Positions 1-5,473 of a stretch of DNA of 10,498 nucleotides are shown here, one piece after another. The notes beneath the pieces were generated by a model. That model was not told where the DNA came from. It searched no databases and saw only the letters and a list, made by a program, of their open reading frames with translations. The position numbers and the translations under genes were made by a program. How positions within the stretch are numbered: the first letter of the stretch is position 1; each line of letters starts with the position of its first letter. The stretch covers positions 1-10,498 of the forward strand of contig CAYYGH010000072.1 of assembly GCA_964471405.1 (NCBI GenBank). The letters run 5' to 3'. The DNA comes from J084 sp964471405 (GTDB lineage: Bacteria > Pseudomonadota > Alphaproteobacteria > Sphingomonadales > Rhodothalassiaceae).

Positions 1-866
1 TCGCGGCGGGTGGCGGCCTTCAAGGTGTTGGCGAGCAGCATCGCGATGGTCATGGGGCCCACGCCGCCCGGCACGGGCGTGATGGCGCCCGCCACTTGGG
101 CGGCCTCGGCGAAGGCGACGTCGCCTACGAGCCGGCCCTTGCCCGCGCCGTCCTCCGGCGGCAGGCGGTTGATACCGACGTCGATGACGATCGCACCCGG
201 CCGGATCCAGTCGCCGCGCACCATTTCCGGCCGGCCGACGGCCGCCACCAGGACCTCCGCCTCGCGCGCGAGCGCCGGCAGGTCGCGGGTGCGCGAATGG
301 GCGACGGTGACCGTCGCATGCGCGGCAAGCAGCAGCAGCGCCATCGGCTTGCCGACGATGTTGGAGCGCCCGATCACCAGCGCCCGCGCGCCCGCCAGAT
401 CCGGACGGACGGTCCGGATGAGATGGAGACAGCCGAGCGGCGTACACGGCACGAGCCCGTCGCCCCCCGTCAGCAGCCGGCCCGCGTTCACGGGGTGGAA
501 GCCGTCCACGTCTTTTGCCGGATCGATCGCCTCGATGATGCGCTCCTCGGCGATGTGGCCGGGCAGCGGCAGCTGGACCAGGATGCCGTCGATCCTGGGA
601 TCCAGATTGAGCGCCTCGATGCGCTGGAGCAGCGCCTCTTCGGTCGTCTCCGCCGGCAGCCGCTCGACCCAGGAGGCATAGCCCGCTTCTTCGGCCGCGC
701 GCGCCTTGTTGCGGACATAGACCTCACTTGCCGGATCCTCGCCCACCAGGATGACATGAAGCCCGGGCCGGCGCCCCACCTGCCGCTGGAACGCCCGGGC
801 CTTCTCCCTCAGCCGTTCCCGGATGCGCCGGGCCTCAGCCTTGCCGTCAATGATCGTCGCCGACAT
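1..866 (-). CDS. folD: Bifunctional methylenetetrahydrofolate dehydrogenase/methenyltetrahydrofolate cyclohydrolase FolD (3' end off the window)
   Basis: A cytosolic enzyme of one-carbon metabolism. It oxidises 5,10-methylene-THF to methenyl-THF with NADP+ and hydrolyses that to 10-formyl-THF. Family signatures visible in the translation are YVRNK at residues 50-54, whose lysine (K54) is catalytic, QLPLP (98-102), DVDGFHP (119-125) with the conserved Asp121, PCTPLG (140-145), the nucleotide-binding GRSNIVGKP (166-174), and a C-terminal PVPGGVGPMT (264-273). The 288 codons in view match the usual family length, so only the last few residues and the stop are missing. The ATG at 866 has AAGG five bases upstream. 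An in-frame ATG at 890 would add eight residues and has no clear ribosome binding site. The gene is third in line after yggT and yggU on the same strand, an order I recall from many alphaproteobacteria. Identification is secure; the start is less so. Confidence 0.96.
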   Translation of the reverse strand, partial: MSATIIDGKAEARRIRERLREKARAFQRQVGRRPGLHVILVGEDPASEVYVRNKARAAEEAGYASWVERLPAETTEEALLQRIEALNLDPRIDGILVQLPLPGHIAEERIIEAIDPAKDVDGFHPVNAGRLLTGGDGLVPCTPLGCLHLIRTVRPDLAGARALVIGRSNIVGKPMALLLLAAHATVTVAHSRTRDLPALAREAEVLVAAVGRPEMVRGDWIRPGAIVIDVGINRLPPEDGAGKGRLVGDVAFAEAAQVAGAITPVPGGVGPMTIAMLLANTLKAATRR

Positions 867-979
867 CCTCACCTTGTCCCGTCTTGTCATGCTTGTGCCC
901 GCGGCGGCAGGACCGCCCGGTCCGCGCACCGCCATTCTCATTGCGTGTGCCTGCCTGTCGCCCGGGATGCCGGCGCCCG

Positions 980-1297
980 TCAAGCCTTCCGGTCATCACA
1001 CAGGGCGGCCAGGCGGGCGATGACCTTCTCATCGGCGCTGGCGATCCGCAGGCGCTTTTCCCGCGCCGTCTCGCCCGCGATGACCGCAATGGCCGATTTG
1101 GGCAAGCGCAGGGCCCTGGCCAGCAGAGCGATGACCGCCGCATTCGCCTTGCCCTTCTCGGGTGCGGCGCTCACCCGGATCAGGAGGCGTCGGCTGCCGG
1201 CCGCATCCGCACGCACACCCGCAATGGCATCCCGCCCCGCCTTGGGGACGACCTTTACGGCCAGCTCCAGGCCATCATCAATGCGGCGCCAGGGCAT
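980..1297 (-). CDS. yggU: DUF167 (YggU-family) small protein
   Basis: A 105-residue protein of the DUF167/YggU family, small alpha/beta proteins of unestablished function. Family features are an early KVVPKAGRDAI strand (about residues 15-25), the diagnostic RVSAAPEKGKANAAVI segment (about 41-56), and a later EKRLRI strand followed by a C-terminal helix. There is no signal peptide or membrane segment, so it should be cytosolic. It starts 24 bp after the end of yggT and is probably co-transcribed with it; folD follows after 113 bp. The ribosome binding site is weak: only a GGGAA roughly nine bases upstream of the ATG at 1297. Membership of the family is clear from sequence. Its role is unknown, and the neighbourhood with yggT and folD does not by itself define one. 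Confidence 0.9.
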   Translation of the reverse strand: MPWRRIDDGLELAVKVVPKAGRDAIAGVRADAAGSRRLLIRVSAAPEKGKANAAVIALLARALRLPKSAIAVIAGETAREKRLRIASADEKVIARLAALCDDRKA

Positions 1298-1321
1298 CGG
1301 CCGGTTTCCCGCAGATCGGAT

Positions 1322-1621
1322 TCATCCAAGCAGCATGGGGCGCAGGTCGAGCCAGAGGAAGTTGCGCAGGAAATAGATCAGCAGCAGCGCCACAAGAGGG
1401 GAGATGTCGACATTCCCGATCAGAGGCACGATCCGCCGAATGGGACGCAGGACGGGACGGGTGAGGGCATCCAGCATCTGCATGACCGTGCGCACGAAAG
1501 GCTGATAGCTGTTGATGACATTGAAGGCCACAAGCCAGCTCATGATCACCCAGATGATCAGCACCCACTGATAGAGCCCGAGCACGGCATCGATCAGAAG
1601 GAAAAGGGCGTGCATGGCCAT
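1322..1621 (-). CDS. yggT: YggT-family integral membrane protein
   Basis: A 99-residue inner-membrane protein. Two hydrophobic stretches are visible, about residues 5-35 (long enough for a membrane-spanning helix with a re-entrant part) and about 72-92. Between them lies the family's conserved polar motif LTRPVLRPIRRIVP (about 53-66). The length matches single-copy YggT proteins (about 95-100 residues). Members have been linked to osmotic tolerance and, in plastid homologues (CCB3/YlmG), to cytochrome assembly or nucleoid and division functions, so the precise role here is open. It is the first gene of the likely yggT-yggU-folD transcription unit. AAGG three bases before the ATG at 1621 is too close for an ideal ribosome binding site. 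The in-frame ATG two codons later (1615) has better spacing and could be the true start. Confidence 0.9.
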   Translation of the reverse strand: MAMHALFLLIDAVLGLYQWVLIIWVIMSWLVAFNVINSYQPFVRTVMQMLDALTRPVLRPIRRIVPLIGNVDISPLVALLLIYFLRNFLWLDLRPMLLG

Positions 1622-1661
1622 CTGCCTTTCATGGATTGCCTCTGTCCTGCCGCATGCCTAG

Positions 1662-1679
1662 CCGCAAACCGGTCTGCGG
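1662..1679. promoter_or_regulatory. 18-bp imperfect palindrome upstream of yggT
   Basis: The arms CCGCA and TGCGG flank a self-complementary ACCGGT core, with a single mismatched pair between arm and core. The site lies about 40-58 bp upstream of the yggT start and 65 bp after the stop of the beta-helix gene, in a 122-bp gap. It could be an operator for yggT-yggU-folD, or a weak hairpin at the end of the upstream transcript. There is no following T-run, so it is not a standard intrinsic terminator. I do not recognise a regulator for it. In GC-rich DNA a palindrome of this size can arise by chance. Confidence 0.25.
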
Positions 1680-1743
1680 GACAAGAGGAAGCGGAAACGG
1701 CCCGGCCGTGGCGCATGAGAGATCCGCAGGAGGCAGGAGGGGG

Positions 1744-2946
1744 CTAGCGCATGTCCACACCGGCAAGATCGGGCGTGGGTGCGCCGGCGTTGCGGGTGAG
1801 CAGGAGGCCATCCACCTTCAGCAGGCCCCGGCGGCCTCCTCCCTGCTGGCGGGCCACGAGGCCGGTGCCGAGATTGTCGCTGACGGTCACACGGACGAGG
1901 CTGCCGGTGATCCGCCCCTTGCCCTTTTCCGTGACCTTGACGCCGTCGTCACGGCCATCCGAGACGGTCACATCCCTCAATGCCAGGGTGATGTTTCCGG
2001 CCTGGTCTTCGTCGAGCTTGATTCCTTCCTGCCGGGTGCTCTCGACCCGCACCTGATCCAGCGTCACCACAAGGTCGCCCGGGCCGGCCTCATCCAGATC
2101 GAGGCCTTCATCCCGGCTGTTTAGGACCTCGGCATCGCCGAAGCGGAAGACGACGTCACCCGGGCCGGCCTCGTCAATGTCGAAGCCGTCCTCCAGATCC
2201 TCGGGATCACGGGACCCATTGTCCGCCAGCTGCACGCCTCTTGCCTGAACCACGACGCTGCCCGGCCCGCCCTCGTCGATCTCGATGCCATCACCTCCCG
2301 CTTCGACAACGGCAACATCTTCAAGAAGAGCCGTCACGGCGCCGGCCCCCCGCTCGTCGATCCGCAGGCCGTCGAAATCCGGGCCGCCAATACCGGCCTT
2401 GCGGATCCTGCAGCCGCGCATCACCAGCCGGATACCGGCGACCGAGCCGTTGTCGCCGTCATCTTCCCGGGCCCAGTTGTCATCAAGATGCAGCCCATGT
2501 CCTGCCGTGTGCGCGATCGTGACATGCTCCAGCGTCATGCCGATGAGGCCCCTCGCCCCGGCCGGGACGACGAGAGCGATGCCTCCTGCAGGGCTGTGCC
2601 TGACGGTCAGATTGCGCAGGGTGACGGGGGCGGCGGTCCGAAAGAGCAGGACGGCGCGGAGATCTCCGCCGGTTGCGGCCCCGCCGGCGGATGGCAGGCG
2701 GCGGCCATCGATCTCCGCGCCCCGGCCATCGATCACCAGCGGCGCCCGACCGCGGTAGACGAGCGGCGCAGTCGGCGTGATCCGCGTTCCCGGCGCAAGG
2801 AGGATCGTGACCGCCTCTTCGGCATCGGCTGCCTGCCTGAGAGCCTTTCTGAGCGCAGCCTCGTCCGCAACCGGAAGGGGCGCGCTGCTCCCGGCCATCG
2901 TGATCGCTGTCATCCAGGCGGCAAGGAAGGGCATGGTGGTCGGCAT
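1744..2946 (-). CDS. Probable secreted right-handed parallel beta-helix protein with acidic 27-residue coils; function unknown
   Basis: No specific family recognised; a 400-residue protein from the ATG at 2946. The first 20-26 residues are hydrophobic and small, ending in AGSSA and PVA-DE, which suggests a signal peptide although its n-region lacks a basic residue. Residues about 66-82 hold PLVIDGRGAEIDG, typical of the start of a pectate-lyase-like beta-helix. From residue 122 on there are about nine coils, each with a Gly followed by alternating hydrophobic residues. Six of them (from residues 193, 220, 254, 281, 308, 335) read roughly D/E-G-hydrophobic-x-hydrophobic-D-E-x-G-x-G. The spacing is 27 residues, once 34 through a seven-residue insert. 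No catalytic set is obvious. The acidic turns could bind metal ions such as calcium, which is inference. AGGAGA ten bases upstream supports 2946; the ATG at 3006 has no ribosome binding site. Confidence 0.72.
   Translation of the reverse strand: MPTTMPFLAAWMTAITMAGSSAPLPVADEAALRKALRQAADAEEAVTILLAPGTRITPTAPLVYRGRAPLVIDGRGAEIDGRRLPSAGGAATGGDLRAVLLFRTAAPVTLRNLTVRHSPAGGIALVVPAGARGLIGMTLEHVTIAHTAGHGLHLDDNWAREDDGDNGSVAGIRLVMRGCRIRKAGIGGPDFDGLRIDERGAGAVTALLEDVAVVEAGGDGIEIDEGGPGSVVVQARGVQLADNGSRDPEDLEDGFDIDEAGPGDVVFRFGDAEVLNSRDEGLDLDEAGPGDLVVTLDQVRVESTRQEGIKLDEDQAGNITLALRDVTVSDGRDDGVKVTEKGKGRITGSLVRVTVSDNLGTGLVARQQGGGRRGLLKVDGLLLTRNAGAPTPDLAGVDMR
1837..2505 (-). repeat. Tandem beta-helix coil repeats within the gene
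   Basis: This part of the beta-helix gene encodes about eight successive coils, residues 148-370 of the protein. The repeat unit is 81 bp (27 codons), with one longer interval of 102 bp and an insert of 15 codons after the first coil. The similarity is mainly at protein level. At DNA level, the neighbouring copies near 2087 and 2160 still share a 14-base stretch (CCCGGGCCGGCCTC on the plus strand) followed by alternating matches. That suggests the coils spread by internal duplication and then diverged. The last two coils lose the acidic DE pair, going to VTEKGKG and then ARQQGGG, so the charge fades towards the C-terminus. Confidence 0.7.
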
Positions 2947-2956
2947 GGTCCGGCTT

Positions 2957-2962
2957 TCTCCT
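2957..2962 (-). promoter_or_regulatory. Ribosome binding site deciding the start of the beta-helix gene
   Basis: AGGAGA on the minus strand, ten bases before the ATG at 2946. The spacing is slightly long, but it is the only Shine-Dalgarno-like sequence near either candidate start. It puts the start 20 codons inside the longest open frame and leaves the hydrophobic signal-like segment at the extreme N-terminus. Confidence 0.55.
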
Positions 2963-3025
2963 GTTTCACGCTGGGCGTTCCAGGCACGGACCTTGAGGGG
3001 AATCATGTTGCCGTTTCATGACACG

Positions 3026-3054
3026 GCCCCCGCCTGCGGCCGGCAGGCGAAGGC
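3026..3054. terminator. Long GC-rich hairpin between the M24 peptidase and beta-helix genes
   Basis: A 12-bp stem with a five-base loop, seen directly in the sequence. On the minus strand the arms are GCCTTCGCCTGC and GCAGGCGGGGGC, with two G-T pairs. It lies 36 bp after the peptidase stop and about 80 bp before the beta-helix start. There is no T-run after either arm, so it is not a textbook intrinsic terminator. It may still stall or attenuate read-through, or protect an mRNA 3' end. It suggests that the two genes are at least partly separate transcription units. Confidence 0.4.
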
Positions 3055-3090
3055 GGGGCAGGTGGTGTCGAGAGAGGGCTGCCGGCGCCG

Positions 3091-4422
3091 TCAACCGAAG
3101 GGGGCGGTGATCTCGCGCGCCGGCTCGGTGAACCAGCGCGGCCCCTCGGCCGTCATGTAGAGGCAGTCTTCGAGCCGGATGCCGAAGCGGCCCGGGATGT
3201 AGATTCCCGGCTCGTCCGACAGGCACATGCCGGCATCGAGCGGTGTGGGATCCGAGCCCACGAAATAGGGCGGCTCATGACCTTCCAGCCCGATGCCGTG
3301 GCCGGTGCGGTGCGGCAGGCCGGGCAGGCGGTAGCCGGGGCCGTAGCCGCGGGATTCGAGGAAGCTGCGGGCGGCGCGATCGACTTCCGCACAGGGCGTG
3401 CCCGGGCGGGCCGCCTTGAAGGCGATTTCCTGCGCGCGCCGGGCGTCCTCCCACACGCGGCGGTGCTCGGCCGTCGGCTCGCCGAAGACGAATGTGCGCG
3501 AGATGTCGGACTGGTAGCCGTGAACGCTGGCGCCGCAGTCGAACAGCACCACATCGCCTTCGCGCAGCACCTGCGGCATGGACGACCCGTGGGGATAGGC
3601 GCTCGCCTCGCCGATCTGCACGAGGGAGAAGACGGGCCGCGCTCCCCGCGCGCGGGTCTCGGCATCGATGATGGCGGCGACATCGGCGGGCGTCATCCCG
3701 GCCTCGAGCCGCCCTGCGGCGCTGCGCATGGCGGCGAAGGTGATGGTGAAGGCCGCCTGCATCAGGGCAAGCTCGGCCGGCGACTTGCGCATGCGCAAGG
3801 GCGCGATGAGGCTCGTGCCGTCGGTGACCTGCGCATCGGGCTCCGCCCTGCGCAGGCCCGTCGCGATGAACAGGCGCACATCGCCCGCAAGCGCAAGCCG
3901 CGCGGGACGTCCGGCCGGTGGCCGGGGAATGGCGCGCCAGGCGGCGGCGAAGGGTGATTCGTCCTCCTCCCAGGCATGGATGGGGCCCGGTACGATGATG
4001 CGTTCCTCAAGCCGCGGGACCTCGAAGGCCGGCGAGACGTAATGCGGCGGACCATCGGGCAGGATCAGCACCCCATGCACCCGCTCCGAGCGGCCCCAGG
4101 CGATGCCGGTGAGATAGAGGAGATTGGCGCCGGGCTCCGCGAAGAAGGCATCGATGTCCGCCTTGCGCATCGCCTGCTGGAGGCGGCGGATGCGGTCCTC
4201 GTGCTCGGCTCGGGCAATCGGCGGCGGCAGCGCCGCTTCATGCGCCCTGTCCGTATCCGATGAGGGAGAATTCCCCTGCCGGCCGGACCCGGCCCCATCG
4301 CCGCCGCGTCCGCAGCCGGCAAGGGCCGCCAGCCCCCATCCTGCGCCCGCCGCAAGCAGGCGGCGCCGGCTTAGGCCCGCGCGGGCGGGGTTTGCTCCGC
4401 CATCTTCTCCCGCTTCGTCCAT
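3091..4422 (-). CDS. M24-family Xaa-Pro aminopeptidase/dipeptidase with Tat signal and lipobox
   Basis: A metallopeptidase of the creatinase/aminopeptidase P fold, 443 residues, predicted to remove N-terminal residues next to proline or to cleave Xaa-Pro dipeptides. All five metal ligands are present: Asp295 (VLFDCG), Asp306 (QSDISRT), His375 (HRTGHGIG), Glu404 (SDEPGIY) and Glu418 (IRLEDC). The supporting histidines His278 and His382 are also present. A creatinase-type N-terminal domain covers about residues 74-205. The N-terminus is unusual for the family: SRRR at 18-21, a hydrophobic stretch, then the lipobox LAGC with Cys37, followed by a Gly/Ser/Asp-rich linker. This predicts Tat export and lipid anchoring in the periplasm; Gly at +2 favours the outer membrane. 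AGGAGG eight bases upstream supports the ATG at 4422. The gene follows nrdB after 65 bp, with no obvious functional link. Confidence 0.92.
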   Translation of the reverse strand: MDEAGEDGGANPARAGLSRRRLLAAGAGWGLAALAGCGRGGDGAGSGRQGNSPSSDTDRAHEAALPPPIARAEHEDRIRRLQQAMRKADIDAFFAEPGANLLYLTGIAWGRSERVHGVLILPDGPPHYVSPAFEVPRLEERIIVPGPIHAWEEDESPFAAAWRAIPRPPAGRPARLALAGDVRLFIATGLRRAEPDAQVTDGTSLIAPLRMRKSPAELALMQAAFTITFAAMRSAAGRLEAGMTPADVAAIIDAETRARGARPVFSLVQIGEASAYPHGSSMPQVLREGDVVLFDCGASVHGYQSDISRTFVFGEPTAEHRRVWEDARRAQEIAFKAARPGTPCAEVDRAARSFLESRGYGPGYRLPGLPHRTGHGIGLEGHEPPYFVGSDPTPLDAGMCLSDEPGIYIPGRFGIRLEDCLYMTAEGPRWFTEPAREITAPFG

Positions 4423-4430
4423 GGCCTCTT

Positions 4431-4436
4431 CCTCCT
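4431..4436 (-). promoter_or_regulatory. Strong ribosome binding site of the M24 peptidase gene
   Basis: A perfect AGGAGG on the minus strand, eight bases before the ATG at 4422, within a longer purine run. It fixes the start used here. The twin-arginine and lipobox segments are therefore part of the translated product and not an over-extended reading frame. Confidence 0.75.
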
Positions 4437-4457
4437 CCCCATGCTTTCCGCTCCTGG

Positions 4458-4473
4458 CGGCCTGTTGAGGCCG
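4458..4473. other. Small hairpin between nrdB and the M24 peptidase gene
   Basis: A perfect 6-bp stem (CGGCCT with AGGCCG on the minus strand) around a four-base loop, 14 bp after the nrdB stop. No T-run follows, so I do not call it an intrinsic terminator. It could mark an mRNA processing point or be chance structure in GC-rich DNA. Confidence 0.25.
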
Positions 4474-4487
4474 GCGGCTGCGGAGCC

Positions 4488-5447
4488 TCAGGCGAAGGCC
4501 TCCTCCCAGGTTCCCTGGGTGGCGGCGCGGGAATATTCGGTGGCGCGGTTTTCGAAGAAGTTCGTGTGTTCCAGCGCGTTCAGCATGGCGTCCAGCCAGG
4601 GCAGGGGATTGCGGTCGATACCATAGGCGGGCTCAAGGCCGAGCTGGGAGAGCCTGCGGTCCGCGATATAGCGGATGTAGCGCTTGACGTCGGCGGCCGT
4701 GAGCCCCTCCACGGGTCCCAGCCCGAAGGCGAGATCGATGAAGGCATCCTCAAGCCCGACGATGGTGGTGCAGGCCTCGCGGATGCGCCGGCGCAGCTCA
4801 TCGGTCCAGACCTCGGGGTATTCGGCAATGAATGTCTTGAACAGGCGGGTGATCGACTGGCAGTGCAGCGTCTCGTCACGCACCGACCAGGAGATGATCT
4901 GGCCCATCCCCTTCATCTTGTTGAAGCGCGGGAAGTTGAGCAGCATCGCGAAGCTTGCGAACAGCTGCAGGCCTTCGGTGAAGCCCCCGAAGACGGCGAG
5001 CGTGGTGGCGATGTCCTCTTTCGTTTCGGTTCCGAAACGCTGCATGTAGTCGTATTTCGCGCGCATCTCGGCGTATTCGAGGAAGGCGGAATACTCGGTC
5101 TCCGGCATGCCGATGGTATCCAGCAGATGCGAATAGGCGGCAATATGCACCGTTTCCATGTTCGAGAAGGCCGCCAGCATCATCTGCACCTCGGTGGGTT
5201 TGAAGACGCGGGCGTAGTGCTTCATGTAGCAGTTGTTCACCTCGATGTCGGACTGGGTGAAGAAGCGGAAGATCTGGGTGAGCAGATTGCGCTCGGGCTC
5301 GCTGAGCGTCTGCCGCCAGTCGCGGACGTCGTCGGCCAGCGGCACCTCCTCGGGCAGCCAGTGGATGCGCTGCTGGGTCAGCCAGGCCTCATAGGCCCAG
5401 GGATATTCGAAGGGTTTGTAGGCGATCCGTTCCTCAAGCAGGGGCAT
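4488..5447 (-). CDS. nrdB: Ribonucleoside-diphosphate reductase beta subunit, class Ia
   Basis: The radical-generating small subunit (R2) of aerobic ribonucleotide reductase. It holds a diiron centre that makes the tyrosyl radical used by NrdA. From the ATG at 5447 it is 319 residues, short for the family and without an added ATP-cone. The expected iron ligands are all present: Asp67, Glu98, His101, Glu158, Glu192 and His195. The radical tyrosine Tyr105 lies four residues after His101 (METVHIAAY), as in E. coli R2. Spacing from Asp67 to Glu98 is 31, also as in E. coli. GAGGAG six bases before 5447 decides the start; an in-frame ATG at 5492 would overlap the end of nrdA. The stop of nrdA is only 26 bp upstream, so the two subunits are almost certainly co-transcribed. 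The C-terminus (TWEEAFA) should provide the docking tail for NrdA. Confidence 0.97.
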   Translation of the reverse strand: MPLLEERIAYKPFEYPWAYEAWLTQQRIHWLPEEVPLADDVRDWRQTLSEPERNLLTQIFRFFTQSDIEVNNCYMKHYARVFKPTEVQMMLAAFSNMETVHIAAYSHLLDTIGMPETEYSAFLEYAEMRAKYDYMQRFGTETKEDIATTLAVFGGFTEGLQLFASFAMLLNFPRFNKMKGMGQIISWSVRDETLHCQSITRLFKTFIAEYPEVWTDELRRRIREACTTIVGLEDAFIDLAFGLGPVEGLTAADVKRYIRYIADRRLSQLGLEPAYGIDRNPLPWLDAMLNALEHTNFFENRATEYSRAATQGTWEEAFA

Positions 5448-5453
5448 GAAGGG

Positions 5454-5459
5454 CTCCTC
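5454..5459 (-). promoter_or_regulatory. Ribosome binding site deciding the nrdB start
   Basis: GAGGAG on the minus strand, six bases before the ATG at 5447, between the nrdA stop and nrdB. It rules in favour of the shorter product beginning MPLLEER over the reading frame that starts at 5492 inside the end of nrdA. Confidence 0.7.
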
Positions 5460-5473
5460 GTCAGGACATTTGC

